Shown: positions 12,764 to 26,033, numbered from the stretch's first letter. The stretch: DNA of 64,000 bases from Toxoplasma gondii ME49 (GCF_000006565.2 NC_031476.1:2318458-2382457), one strand, 5' to 3'. Made by a program: numbers and translations. The notes: generated by a model not told the origin, from the sequence alone.

Positions 12764-15153
12764 CGCTGCGTTCTGGCGAGAAGCAAACACAAGAAGACGA
12801 GAGGAAAACCAAGGCGAAGACGAAATCCAAGAGAGAAGAGTGGCGTGACCGAACGCGTTCTTCAGAAGGCCCTGGCAGAATGCAGGGAGACTTGGTATAC
12901 GCAGAGAGAAGTGGAACCTCTGAGAAAAAATTCGAGATAGGACACCCTGTCGGAGGAAAAGGAATGAAGAGGCCGTGTTTACTGACAGAGCTGAAGGTTC
13001 CCTTGTCTGGATGAGGAACGCTACAGCAGAGATGACAGCGAAGAAGAGGCCCGGCGACGACTGAGACTGTATCTTTCGCGACAGACTGAGAGTCGAGACA
13101 GAGAGAGTGAGAGAGACTGTCCTTTGAAGGTCACACCGGGTGGAGAAAGCGGCAGACAAGAGACGAGGAAAGAGAAAAGAACCGCTTCTCGGAGAAGCAA
13201 CAAGAGAAGGGTAATACAACCGAGTTTGGTAGATAGAGATGAGCGCCGAGGTTGTCTGGAACAAATGCTGGCAGGGCGCACGCTCGGAAGGCGAGAGTTG
13301 CAGGCGACAGACAGAGGACGGAAGAGGTGAGCAGGCAACCGACGCTTTGAAGAGAGAGGGAAATTTAGATACGCGTGGCTTGAGGCGAGCTCAAAAAGTC
13401 GGCATCTCCAGCGCGGTAAGAAAAAGTCTCTTGCTCGGAAGAGCAACGCGTAGCCGAAAAACTCCGTCAGCGCAGCTTCCCGGTTTTTCACGCGTCCGCG
13501 ACAAAATGAAAAACGGGAGAACCTTTCGGAGGAAAAAGTATCTTGCGACACAAAGAGCGAGGAAACCTGAGTCTGTGCCCTGGCTCCGTGTAACAGTCGA
13601 ATGCAGGGAAGGAACCGGACGAAGAAAGACGAGGCGAGAGTTTCAGCTCGGCTGGCCTCTCACCGCAACAGTGCCGGAAATCCAGAGTGTAGGAATGCGG
13701 GAGACGAGAAAGCGAATCTCAGGAGGCGCCAGCAAAGGCAAAAGCGTCGCCCCGAAGAAACCGGAAAAAGCGTGGCAAAAGAAAAACGAGGGGGCTTGCA
13801 TGCAGGCTAACCGACGGGGGGGAGGCCAGCATTGCCGCGAAAGAATCCCCGGAAAAGATGCTCTAAAACCCGCAAACATAGAGACGGGTGTGCCTTCGCC
13901 AATCGATTCTTTTCCACTCTTCCCGACAGTTTGTTTGTCATGACGCCTTTCCCTCTCATTCCTCTCTCGGCTTCTCAGTCAGCGATCGCACTTCCCCTGC
14001 TGTTTCTCTCGACATCCATGGATAAATGCACGGATCTTTTCTGCAAACACAAGAAACAGAAATCATGCAGATATAGAGGTTTCTGTGCAGTGCAGAAGGT
14101 CTACCAACGGGCGACTGCGTAGTTCGAGTTTTTCATTCGCCCTTGACGCGGTCTGTCGGACCACAAACCGGCACTCGTGACCGCAGACACGCGTTACGTT
14201 TTCCTCGTATCTTTCGGACTGTTGCCGTCCGTCGCGAAACATAACGCCAGAGATGCGTCTTCTAGCGTATCTGCTCCGGGAACCCCAGTGAATTCTTCTA
14301 GAATCGAGAACTTGTGAGGAATTCACTGTCGACGTTGCGTGCGCGTCACATGCTGGCCTCGCAGCTGGAATATAGGATACTTTTCTTGTCAATAGATCAT
14401 CTGGCGGAGCCTGAGCTGGAAACAGCTGGAACGATATTCAGTATCTGGGCACTCTAATGTCCCTCTGTATTCGATCTGCGTTCTACAGTTCTGACTCGCG
14501 AACCATTTGTACAGAGACAATGTCTACTAGTATTGTCATGGTTGCATACACGGTCTGCCTACGACCTTCATGATTTTGCTGCCGGCTTTTGACGGAGGAC
14601 ATGGCAACTAAAGAACAAAACCGGATTGTCTGTGGGAGACACGAAGAGCGAGGCGGCGGCAACGTTTCGAAGAGTCGATGAAACACACTGCCGTCCAAGC
14701 GGGAGTGGCCGGTAGGACCCAGTAGCAAAGCAGAGTATTCTGCCATTCTCGGGAATCTCTCTGTCCTTTATCCGTTCAAAAAAGACAAGGTATCGAACGC
14801 CGGATTTGAGAAGGCGGCGAGCTTCTGGTAGTTGATGATGGGACCGAAGTTTGGACAACACGCTCTGCTCGCCGTAAAAGTATGTCGCTAAGCATTGAAA
14901 CCACAGTGATGAGGTAGTCATGCTCCTACAGTTCTGTGCCGACATGATTCCTCTTCACGCAAAAGTCTGAAGATCCGGGCGTAGAGAGAAAACTAGACGC
15001 TATCCAACGGTGGAGTAATGCTGCACGGTCTTCTGTGGGCAGCACCATAGCCAATTTCTGTCTGATGTCAACGGTCTTGAATTAACAGCGAGACTGCCGT
15101 TTGTATACAGAAGTACATACTGGCACGCACATGCATAGACAACATATAAATAT

Positions 15154-15338
15154 GTGGAGGTTTGCAGACGCTCATTCGGGAGGATTGCCCGGACTCGATT
15201 TACCCCAACACGCGAACCCAGGGGTGGCATGTTTCGGATGTCAGAAGCACTGATGTTCCAGAGAATGGAGGATCGATCAGGGCGGCTGCCATCTACCGAC
15301 GTGACCGATTCGAGTTGGACCCTGCATCTACTCCCCAT
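15154..15338 (-). pseudogene. Possible relic with an MPPLG-type motif
   Basis: A minus-strand reading frame contains SSILWNISASDIRNMPPLGS. This resembles the conserved segment around MPPLG in bacterial-type cytochrome-c-like or PQQ-associated proteins (pattern: P-x-x-S-x-L-x-x-(M/I)-S, then MPPLG). No start, splice partner or neighbouring conserved sequence was found, so it is at best an isolated fragment. It could equally be a chance match or an exon of an unrecognised gene. Confidence 0.25.
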
Positions 15339-15885
15339 TTGCTTTCGAAAAAGTGGATGGGTAAAAATACAAAAGAGGTGGACACCTACTCATACACGGA
15401 CATGAGTACGACTTATGGAATGATAGATGCGAATAGGGGGGAAGTAGAATTTTTCTTCGGTTCATTTGGAGTCGCAGAAAAGGATGGAAAAGCAGGGAGG
15501 CAGACAGAAGGCTAGAGATAGTGGTAGACAGGCTCACATGTGAATATAATCACTCGCCAGACTCTTTAACACCAGTAGTAGGACACAGGGACAGGCACGC
15601 TTCCGGTATCTTCCGACGCCATAGCAAGAAATTACCGCTGAATGGTGCCGGTGCAACAAATGTGCTATCGACGAAGAGAAATTCAAGGACTCCTGCGAAC
15701 TGATTAGTTCACCTCCTGAAAGCGTTGCGCACACGCCAGTCGTCCGTGGTGTCCTTTAGAAAGCTCACAGAGATTTGAATCCTCTTTTACAAATCAGCAA
15801 GTGAGGAGAGAGTTGTTCAATGATGCAGATTGCTGCTTCGTTTCCCACATATTGTAGTTCTGTTGTATATGTTTACACAATGTTA

Positions 15886-15935
15886 ATTGATAGGCAGGGA
15901 ACAAACTGCCCCAACACGTTCTTAACCCAGCTCAT
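15886..15935 (-). pseudogene. Nuclear copy of mitochondrial LSU rRNA fragment (NUMT)
   Basis: On the minus strand the sequence reads GAGCTGGGTTAAGAACGT, then GCAGTTTGTTCCCT. This is the strongly conserved 3' part of the peptidyl-transferase region of large-subunit rRNA (the E. coli counterpart has GAGCTGGGTTTAGAACGTCG followed by CAGTTCGGTCCC). The wording fits the fragmented mitochondrial LSU rRNA of apicomplexans. It lies in non-coding DNA with lower GC around it. Nuclear insertion of mitochondrial pieces is well known in T. gondii. Confidence 0.7.
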
Positions 15936-18900
15936 ATATTACATCTGACGGTGAGCTATCGTTCCTAAATAACTTTTGCTCAATATTAAGGGAGTAATGA
16001 GCCACCATGGAGGTCCTGATACCATCCGAGAATTAGAGCTCCCAACATTATCTGACCTGTTGTCCTCAACATTCCGCCCATCAGAAACAAGTTCACGCCC
16101 TGGCTTCTGAGAGTCTACAGCGCAAACGCCCCAGCCCGTTCTTCATGGAGTTCGTGTTACTTTTAAGAGCCACACTGTCCGCAGAAGAGAGTCGTCTTTT
16201 GCCCCCAGGAAACGGGAACTCGACTACACACACAGAACTCGTCAAAAATGCCGACACGTCTTCGCGCTTAAAAGCGTTCTGGCTCCAGACGTTCTGTGGT
16301 TGGTTTCCAGATGTACACTGGACACCACAACGGCTAATGCACTTAACATAATGATCACGAAAATACTCACAGAACATGGATCCAGCAGCCAAAGGTACAC
16401 GAGATCTAAGCGAGGAAAAAGACGTAGGCCTTCAATATCGATCAGTTTGGGCGCTGGTCTTTGACGCGTAAAGACGAGCACAGCTGTTGCTGTTCCCTTA
16501 TGTATAGGAATCATAGCCAGATGATAGAAATCTCCTCAGGTTCTGCGCTCACTGTAGTGACTACTGTGCTTCGTTTTGAGTGTTTGTGCACGAAAGACAC
16601 TTGCGCTGTACTCAACCAGCCCAAGTCTGTAAATAAACAACTGCGGTGAGCCTCTTGTACTACTTCGCTGGATTCCCAGCAGCGGGATACCAAGGGAATC
16701 TAGCGAAACAAAAATACGAGGCAGAGTTCCAGTTCTTTCACGCAGGTGGAAAGGTCGTTTTTTGCATTAGTTTGCTTCTGGTGAACCGCCCGGCGTGAAG
16801 CACCCCAAACAAACAACCGTCACCTCGTGCCTACATCTTTTCACTCTCCTGTGGAAATCGGAGAGACTGTGGACTCCGGGATTTGTTCACGTTCAGCAAG
16901 GAGTTTAGGTTCATGTGTGTTCCTCTCTTTCGAGAATCCGCTGGCCACTACATATAAACCGGCAGACTGGACGGCGGACGTTTCGTCCCTCTTGGGTCAC
17001 CCACTGTGTTTCGGCTGGTGGCTGAGAATTGTCTGTCTGTGTCAACTGAGCAAAAGAGCCAGGTGGACTAAGCGGTGGAACTACAGACAGTGAATGAGAG
17101 TGTTCAATTCAGCGTGCACGTGGACAGCCGTCCCTGTGCGGGGAGGCTGTTTGCCAGAGGGGTCAAGTCATTGCGTCTGACCCGCGGTGCTTAAACAGGC
17201 GCTCTTATTCTCTAGGTCCGTTTTTCATATTTCTCCGCATTTTCAATGATATCTTTGACGGCACTGTTTTCAGAAGAAAATGGAGCACGATTCTTCCCGT
17301 CCAGCTGCGACTCACTTCGTTTTCGGCGCTCGCTGCGCTCCCCCTTTCCCGTTTTCCGTGTTTCGCGGCACGCCGCCAGTTTCGTTCGTGAAGAAAAGTA
17401 CAAACAATCAGTCCTGGGAAAGAGAGCGCTTCCCATGAGAAGTGCTCTTGTTTCTGGACTCCTTGTTTCAGACGCGAATTCGCGTTTCATGTGTAAAAGT
17501 ATGCGGGCCTGAACGCGTGGAGGTCGACAGCTGTCTGGTCGGTTGATCAGCGATCTTTTTCGTTGCGAGGTTGCACGCGCCTCGCTCCCAAGCAGTTGCC
17601 AAGGCCGTTTTTCTCTTGGCCTGTGCGGTTTTTGGCAGTCCAAACGACGCGTTTTCGCTCTGTGGAAGAGCCGAAGCCGATGCGCGAATAGTACCAAGAC
17701 TTTTGTCCCGTTTGCTGCAAAACCGCGGACGAGGCTCCGTCCTCATCAACTGCGGACGCTCCTGGACAGATCCCAGCTGTCTGCGTGTGGGCTTAATGCT
17801 GCCGGCACTTTTTTCTATTGAGCAAGCGCTCGTTTTGGCGGTATCTTTCGTTTTTGTTGTCCGTCTACAGACTCTTTGCCGTTTCGCTTATTTCCACGCG
17901 CTGCTCGAAGACCGCTCCTCGTCCTTATGTGTTGGCGATGGTCTGTCAGTCTTCCGCGCGTCCGTGTTTTGCTAGCGCTGCGAACAACCTTTTCTCTGTC
18001 TTTTTCTCTTTTCTCAGCCACCTCCCGACGAGGCTCCCCGCTTTCGCTCAACTGGAGCTAAAGCTTTTTTGTTCCGCGATTTTTTGTTTGAAAGACAAGC
18101 CCGTTTTCGCGTTTAACGCCGCCAGGTTCTGCCGAGGTCACGATCCTCAAGATCGGGCCTGAGGACTCCGTGAGAGAAGAGAGAACTTTGAAGTCTCAGA
18201 GTCTCCCTACAAGCTCTGTTTTCGCTAGCGAGCCGCCGATCTGCACCATTTCCTCAAGACTGTTCCTAATCGGTTTTTGCAGCTCCTTGTGGCAATATCT
18301 GGAATTCCAGACGGAACCGCCTGCGGCTTGTCTGTGCATCCGCCTCGGCCGTATACCAGAGAGCTGCCCTCGCCACCCTCGACCAAGTTCCGCCGCTTTC
18401 ATCTAACAATATCGGGAAACAGCGCTCACCAAGTTCCTGCACTTGCACCAAATAGAACCTAAAACAACACTCACCAGACTCCGGTGCCCGGTGTAAATAC
18501 ACCTCAGCAATTCAACAAAAGTCAGGTGGCCTCGAGAGGCGCTTTCTGTCGCGGCTGCCAAGCAGGGCACCCACGCTGGTAGCTCCGTTTTCCCGGTGAC
18601 TTCTCTTCATTCCTGACCGTTCCTTTTGCTTTCTTCCTCTTCATTCCCCTCACTGCGTGGTCGTTCTGGCAACGTTGTTTGCGTTGCTGCTTGCGTCTCG
18701 AGCGCAGGCAACCTGCCCCTCCCCCGTTTCGGTGGCGCTTTTGGTGGCTCTCTAGATATGCAGGGTGCTGTTAGAACAGCACGCAACTCAGGAAGCTGTC
18801 GTGCGTCTTTCTTCCATATGTCACTTATCTTGTTCCGTTTCCCGCTGTTGACAGCTTGTTCTGTGCGGACGCTCGCCGTTTCTGCCGCCAGACCGTTCCG

Positions 18901-19604
18901 CGAGCTTGCCTTTCTGAGGACCAACGCACGAAAGTCACCTGGACTCCGAATTTTTGGGCGACAGTTCCTCTTCCCCGATTTCGTTCCTCGTCAGAGAAAG
19001 AGACATTGGCCCCCGCATTTCTTGTCAAAGAAAGAGGATTTGTCAGTCTGCGTTTTCAGCCCGGACGCGGCAGAGGGACCGAGAAGAGGCGAGACGGATC
19101 CCAGACACAAATCCGAAGGGGAGACACGACGCGGGCCACGAATCTTCACCCGAGAGGCCTGCAGGTGCCTGTGTTGATCCGAACTTCGCCTTAGCATTTT
19201 CAACGGCGTGATTGCGACGGAACGGCGACATAATTTGACCCTTCCACCGCTCCCCCGCCCCCTGCATCGAGCCATTCCGTCTTGGCGTTTCCCTGTATGC
19301 GTCTACTCGCTTGGCAAAGCCTCGTATAGACACAGCCTCGGCTGTCCAGACTGACTTTTTCCGCAGTAGACTGTCTGGAGCCTAAGTTCGTCACTTGTCG
19401 CTGAAGAGCATTTCACACTTGCGTGTATATGCTCCAGACCCGTTCCAGTGCTTATTTCCGGCGCTGTGCTGCGACCTCTCGAGCCTTTATTTTGAAACGG
19501 GGCGCTTTTCCTACGAGAGAGAATTACGCAGCCAAACCGTACTCTCTTGCCTGTTGCTCCGGTCTTTCCTTTCTCCCCATTCTGTTTCTCGCCGACTACA
19601 CAAG

Positions 19605-22600
19605 ATGAGTGACGAGGTCGACAAACATGTCCTGCGAAAATACGACATCCTGCAGAAGCTCGGGAAAGGAGTAAGTGGCCTCGCGGCTATTTGAAGACTC
19701 TTTCTGAGAAGTCAGTGCTTCTTGGAAACCTAAACGCATGTACATTTCGACTTCCAACTCCACACCACTACATGTATTCGCATATTATATGTGGAACAAC
19801 ATGCCGATTGGTGTGTATCCGAGGTCGTCGCGGATGGCGTCGTGATTCGTGGGTTCTTTCTTCTGCTTGAGTGTGGCTGTGTTCCGAGCTGTTGTGTCTC
19901 CGTGCAAACGCGAAGTCGAGTGGACCTGTCGGCGTTTCCGGACGGAGATACCGCGTCTGTATTCAGCTCACTGTTTTGAGTTGTCGCTTCTTCCGACTTT
20001 GCCCCGCATCATCTGCCGCCGTTCTGTTTGTTACGGACGCGTATTGTGGCTTCAGCAGCCCAGCCTCTCACCCGACGCAGCGTCTATGTCGCTCGTTTCC
20101 CTTGCTTCTCTGAAACCCCCTTTCTTCCTCCTTTTTCATCATTTCTTCACTTTCTCCGTCTGTGCATGCATTTGCGGCAGGAAGCTCACGTTTTCTGCCC
20201 AGGACCCTCCGCACTGCTGCGTCCTGGCGGGTGGAGCATGCAGCTGCGACGGGTCGTGCTGTCAATTGCAGCCTCTGAAGGCGCTTCCTTCCTCACTTCT
20301 CTCGGACTTTCTTCCTTTTGCCTCCAGGCCTACGGGATCGTCTGGAAGAGCACAGATCGCCGGACGAACGAAACCGTTGCTTTAAAGAAGATTTTCGACG
20401 CCTTCCAAAATGCCACCGACGCACAGCGCACCTTTCGAGAAATCATGTTTCTCCAGGAACTCGCGGGGCACGAGAATATCGTCCGTCTGAAGAATGTCCT
20501 CAAGGCAGATAACGACAAGGACATCTACCTCGTCTTCGACTACATGGGTGAGAAACCTCCCGTCCAAGCTTTTGTCTCTATTTCGGCGAACTCTAAAGTC
20601 CACCTGTATGCACGACGGACACAAACACGCACATGCGTCTCGATGGTGGGAGTCGACCTCTCTCTGTGTACTTGTGTCTACTCTACGCATGCACGTTTAG
20701 CAGCCCCGTCGGCTCTGCATGCTCTGCATGCATTTTCAAGAGCTCGACTGGTGAATACTGTGACAGGAGAGAGCCGGGAAGACAGATCAGGTCGAGGAAA
20801 TTCTGACGACGCAAACTCCGTGCAAGAGCGTCTTCCTTTTTCTTTCAGAGACGGATTTGCATGCGGTCATTCGAGCGGACATATTGGAGGAAATTCACAA
20901 GCAGTACATCGTCTACCAGCTTCTCCGGGCGATCAAGTACATGCATTCAGGTAAAGCTTTTTTCTGCGGGTTGCTCCCGTCTCTTTTGTAAACGTTTCAG
21001 GGCGTCGATATGTTTTTTGTGAGACGGCGTTCTTTATATTTCTGCTTCCTCTCTGTGTTGTAAGTTCTCTCTCGTTTGTTAACCTCTTCACACCCCAAAC
21101 GCTCACGTTCTTGCGCTTTGCAGGAGAACTTCTTCATCGGGATATGAAGCCGTCGAACGTTCTCTTGAACAGCGAGTGCCAAGTCAAGGTCGCCGATTTC
21201 GGGTAAGACAGTAAACTGAAAATGAGTCTGCATGCGTCGGCGAGCATGTTGTCATTACTCTTTATTCACATATAAATATATCTACGACAAATATATTTAT
21301 CCATGCTGGTGCGCTGAAGGCGGATTTCATAATTTCCGGTCTACTGGTACGACTACTGGCGCTATTCGTCTATATATATAAATATGTCTCCCTGTTTGCA
21401 ATTCCTGTCTATGAATTCTCACACGACTGACATATGCACATATATATCTATATATATGCATATACATATATATATTTATATTTATAATTACGTGGAGCGA
21501 GGTGTGCAGACCTCGTGTTGGCGACTAGGAATCCTTTTTCCTGTGGAGGACGGCCTTCGCGTTTCGATTTTTCCATCTTTTTCTCGTTTTTTCCTCGGTG
21601 TTGGCCCCCGGATCTCGCAGTCTTGCCCGCTCAGTCGCACACAGCGAGTCGAACAACTCGGAGGCTGGCGGGAATCCGGTACTCACTGACTACGTCGCGA
21701 CGCGGTGGTATCGCGCTCCAGAAATTCTTCTCGGAAGTACCAGCTACACCAAGGGCGTGGATATGTGGTCTCTGGGGTGTATCCTCGGTGAACTGCTCTC
21801 AGGTCGTCCCATCTTTCCAGGTCTGCAAAAGTACTTTTCTCGAGCAGAAAAGGGATCTTTCTCCCTTCTCTCCAGGTTCACAGCAGTCACATTCTGTGTC
21901 GCCTTTCATCCATATACAAACGTCTCTGTCTATGCACCTAGAGCTATCTATATCTTTATCTATGTATCTATATCTGTATCTATCTATATCTACATATCTA
22001 TCTATCTATGTATATATATATATATATGTATGCCTGCGCCCCTCTTTCTCCGTCTGTGCTTTTTCCTGCATCCTTTTCCGTTTTTTTCTGTGTGTGTCTC
22101 CGCGGGGGTTTGTACCGCTTTTTATCGTTTCTTTCCTCTTGTCATCTCGACGTGTCTTCTACGAGGAGAAAGGACTACTTCGTAGGAATGTAAACGAGTT
22201 TTGAGTTGCATCGTTCCTGCGTCTTTCGCTTCGTTCACTGTCTCCGAGTCGTCAGTCTTCGCGTTCGACGCCGTTGCTGGGTTCTTGTCTATCTGCGCGT
22301 CTCTGCGAGACTTCATGCATTTTCGTTTCTTCTCCAGGAACCTCGACGATGAACCAGCTGGAGAGAATCATGACTCTTACAGGAAGGCCAAGTCCCGAAG
22401 ACGTGGACGCAGTCAAGTCTCCCTTCGCCGCCACCATGATGGAAAGTTTGCCGCTGGGCAAGGTTAAGTGAGTGCCGTAGAGAAACCAAACAGCATGCGG
22501 TGTACGGGGGAAAGTTTTTTTCTGTAAACACACCGACATCAAGTCTGTTCATGCCCACCTCCGTTTCTGAGTACGCGATGTCTCTGTTCATCTTTCGAGC

Positions 22601-25600
22601 TTTCTGTCCGAATCCACACATCAGTACAAATGTAATGGTTCATTGAGGCATAAAATCTGCACCCGCGCATTCGAGTGTATGTGCATTCATCTTTGCGTAT
22701 ATTCATTCACCTTCGCGTAGCTACTGAAAAGCTCTCGCCTTTTCTCTTTCTCCACATGTATGCACACCCATGAAAAAGCAAATGCCTATTTGTATGTGTG
22801 AGTTTTCGGTGTGCGTGTCTGTATTTGCGTCGGTCGTCTTTGTTACTTTGTTCACCTTTTCAAACTCAGAAAAAGTCACAAAGATGCTGAGGCATGCGGC
22901 AGCGTCTGCACCACTCTGCGGGTCACACTCTGTCTTGGTCCCTCTTTGCGTCAAGTATTTGCTCTCGGAAGTTTTTCGACAAAAAGGAAATTGTGCGCCG
23001 GTTCGCATGCCTACTTCTAGATCTTCATCATGTCCCTCTGCGTGACCTAATATTTATCGGAGTGTGCCTCAGTATCTGGACAACTTCTCCGCTTTTTGCA
23101 TGCAGCTGCGTCCTCGTTTCCCAGGAGTGATCTTTCCGTACCCATTTGGCTGCGGAAAGACTTGTGAGAGACGCCTGTGCTGATTTGCGCGCGCATGTTT
23201 GCGTTGTCTCGTCTACCTGTTCAGGAATTTCAAAGATGCCTTCCCCAACGCTTCTCCAGAGGCGCTGGACCTTCTCAAGCAACTGCTGCAGTTCAATCCC
23301 AACAAGCGCATCAGGTAAGACTTCTTTCGATCTGTCAACCAACCTCGCGATTCATGTACCCTTTTGCCTCCTCGTATTCTAGTAGCTATTCAACATGTAT
23401 ATATATATCTATATATCTATATATATCGATACATATAGATATATATAGGTATATAAATATATATAGAGATATGTACGTGTACATCGATGTGACTGTCTCT
23501 ACTCTTTTGTCCATCTCACTGCATCACCGTATGTTTGTGTGTATCGGGGAGGAAGAAGCTGTATGTCTGGGTGCGCGCGCTTGTTTGTGTGTCTTAACGG
23601 CAGCGTCTTTCTCGAAATGCGCTGTTCTCGGGTGATTGCTTTTTCAGTGCCGAGAAAGGACTTGAACATCCGTACGTCCGGCAATTTCACAGTCCTGAAG
23701 ACGAGCCTGTATGCGGGAAGATCATCGCGATCCCGATCGACGACAACACCAAGTAAGCTGCGAAGACTCCGCGTTGATTTTCAAGGCGAACCGTGGCGTC
23801 GGAGTGCTGTCTTCCGCTGCGATTGCCTCCCGTTGATCTCGCTCGAGGAGCCAATTCGCCTCCAGAGTCAAAACGTTTTCTTGTGGTACTTCCTCGCGGG
23901 GTGTGCTCGGCCAACCGTTTGCAGCTTCTCCGCTTTTGGACGCGCTGCGTCGTGCGTCCGCCCTGGATGTCCTTCGGACTTTTCAGAATCTTCTTTTCCA
24001 TGCACTCGTCTCCCTTCTTTCCTTCTCTCTTGCAGTCTCTCTCCACGTTCCCTCGCCTTTCCTCTCTGCTTGGTCTGCCAGTTGAATCGTGTTCTCCCTC
24101 TTCTTTTGTCTTGTTCTCCCTCTTCTTTTGTCTTGTTCTCCCTCTGCTTGTCTCTGAGACCGCCTGCCCTTTTTTTCTCTCGGTCATTTCGGGGCAGCTT
24201 CGTTTCGCGTTTTCTTAGGTACTCTGTCGAAGACTACCGAGATAAAGTTTACTCGGAGGTGATCAAGAAGAAACACGACCAGCGGCGACACCGCACAGCT
24301 GGTTCTTCCGGCCGCCACCATTCTTCACATCACTCGTCGGGAACTCGCTCCTCGTCGAGCTCTTCTTCCTCTTCTGCAAATCCTCGCACGAGCTCAAGCG
24401 CGCAACATCGCAACTCCCAGAGCAGACCCGCAGGTTCTTCGCAGACCTCGGCGTCTCCTCAAGCCTCGCACAACCCGCGAAGCGGCAGTTCCTCCTCGTC
24501 CTACACTGGAAGCTCGAGCGCCAGCCACCCCACCGGCGCGAGCGCGCAGGCACCCTCTCACTTCGGATCTTCGCACTACGCCTCGTCTCACCAAATGCAC
24601 AGATCCGGCAGTTTCGTCCGAGACCGACCTCCTGCCTACGCATCCTCCACCTCAGGAGTCTCGCACTACCCTCACTACCCCGCATCCTCGTCCTCTGTCT
24701 CCTCTTCGCACCATGGTGTCTCCTCTTCGCACCATGGTGTCTCCTCTTCGCCTCAAGGAGTATCCTCTTCGCACCACGGTGTCTCCTCTTCGCACCATGG
24801 TGTCTCCTCTTCGCACCATGGTGTCTCCTCTTCGCACCACGGTGTCTCCTCTTCGCACCATGGTGTCTCCTCTTCGCACCACGGTGTCTCCCCACAGATG
24901 AGTCCGGGCATGTCGACGGCGACATCTGGGGGCAGCGTGCATGCAAGAGACAGGCCGGCAGCCAGCGGATCGAGCGCGGGAGTTTCTCATGCATACTACG
25001 CGTCGCAGTTTTTTGCGCCTGGTTCAGCGACTCACTCCCCACAGCTCTCAGGTTCTTCGCGCCTCGCGGGGCAGTCTGCTGAGGGCGTCGCGGCGCATGC
25101 AGTCAGCCGCGGAGAGAGCTTCCACGGCCCTGTCCGCGCGAAGACCGACACACACACACATATGGGCGTCAGCCGAGCCGTCTCTGGAACTCCGCAGGTA
25201 AGAAACGCAGAAGCATTTGCGTTTTGTTTCTTATGAATGAACAAGTGAAGGAAGGGCGCTTGAGCGCGTGGACGCTGTCTGGAGAGGCGCAAGAGAGAAA
25301 GTCATGTGTCTCTTCAGAGAGAGACAGAGAGAGGAAGAAGTCGAGCTGACTAAAGGTATGCCGAGTAGTTTGCGTCGAGAATCGCTTGCAGGAGCGACGA
25401 CCAGTGGGGAACCGACCGCGGACTTGGTGTGAAGTCTTTACTCGAACGACGAGTTCTTTGTAATGTGCATCTACTTTTGTCGACGACCCCAGATGTGCAG
25501 CTGTTGATGCATGTGCATCTGCATTTACAATCCTTGCCAAAAAGAAATCTAGACGGTTAATGCGGGAGCTCACGAGAGAGGGGGATGGAAAACGGCCCGG

Positions 25601-26033
25601 TGTCGGAGTCCCGCATGCGCGAGCTTCATGAGCTCTCAAATGTCGTCTGCTCTTTCTCCTCAGTGGACGGACATCGAACGGCACCACTCGCATGCAGTCA
25701 AGGTAAGCGTACTCACGAAGCATGAATGCATCTGTCAACACTCTCTGATATACGCGCGTCTATACACATACAAAGAAAGATATATATATATATACACGTG
25801 GATGTTTGTGGAGATATGTCTGAGTAGTCAGGAGAGAAAGGGATATCTGAACTTTAAAGAGTTGTTTCGTGAGGTCTTTGCGTAGGTCTTTCCTCCCGTG
25901 TATAGGACGGCACTTCTTGGCGACTAGCGTTTTTTACGTTTGTGAAGGAAAGAAGGGGGTCGTTTGCACACCTGGTCGCAGGAATGTGGTTTCTCTTTTT
26001 TTTCAGTCTGCGTCCAAGACATACAACAGCTGA
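19605..26033 (+). CDS. ERK7: Atypical MAP kinase ERK7 (MAPK15 family)
   Basis: Joined exons: 19605-19670, 20328-20547, 20849-20950, 21124-21202, 21621-21820, 22338-22467, 23225-23314, 23648-23752, 24219-25197, 25664-25702, 26007-26033; all phases agree, 678 residues. The kinase domain (about residues 13-300) shows GKGAYG, VALKK (Lys 42), [14 protein letters not shown] (Asp 136), VADFG (Asp 154) and ATRWYRAPE. The activation motif is TDY (178-180) where most ERK7 proteins have TEY. The long tail is Ser/His-rich and disordered, with nine SSS(HH/PQ)GV repeats. In T. gondii ERK7 is known to be needed for conoid assembly and is held at the apical cap by AC9. That role is family knowledge, not visible here. 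The ATG heads a 22-codon exon ending in the glycine loop, which is completed across intron 1. Confidence 0.95.
21254..21488. repeat. TA-rich microsatellite tract in ERK7 intron 4
   Basis: Several separate TATA/CATA runs lie between exons 21124-21202 and 21621-21820. Confidence 0.7.
21940..22028. repeat. (TCTA)n/(TATC)n tetranucleotide repeat in ERK7 intron 5
   Basis: An interrupted TATC/TCTA repeat ends in a short TA run, within the intron after the activation-loop exon. Confidence 0.8.
23397..23475. repeat. TA/TATC microsatellite in ERK7 intron 7
   Basis: TATATC and TATAGA repeats between exons 23225-23314 and 23648-23752. Confidence 0.8.
24708..24893 (+). repeat. 21-bp coding minisatellite in ERK7 tail
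   Basis: Nine near-identical 21-bp units encode SSSHHGV (one unit reads SSSPQGV). They stay in frame, so length changes would leave the kinase intact. The units differ mainly by a synonymous cat/cac choice. Confidence 0.95.

Larger units (their letters stand above)
12764..19604. other. Divergent spacer between SPT5 and ERK7
   Basis: This 6.8-kb interval separates two divergently transcribed genes and must hold both promoters and 5' UTRs. The flanks (about 12.8-14.0 and 17.2-19.6 kb) are GC-rich with Arg/Ser-rich chance ORFs, as T. gondii UTRs usually look. The middle (14.2-17.1 kb) has lower GC and contains a mitochondrial rRNA-like fragment near 15.9 kb and an MPPLG-type protein fragment near 15.2 kb. 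I see no complete gene. Confidence 0.55.

Noticed and set aside
13239..13943. 234-codon plus-strand ORF
   Set aside because: Low-complexity Arg/Lys/Gly composition, opposite the SPT5 upstream region, no homology recognised.
24263..25042. Minus-strand repeat ORF (KRRHHGA units)
   Set aside because: Shadow of the ERK7 21-bp repeat; ERK7 exon phases and kinase homology fix the coding strand.
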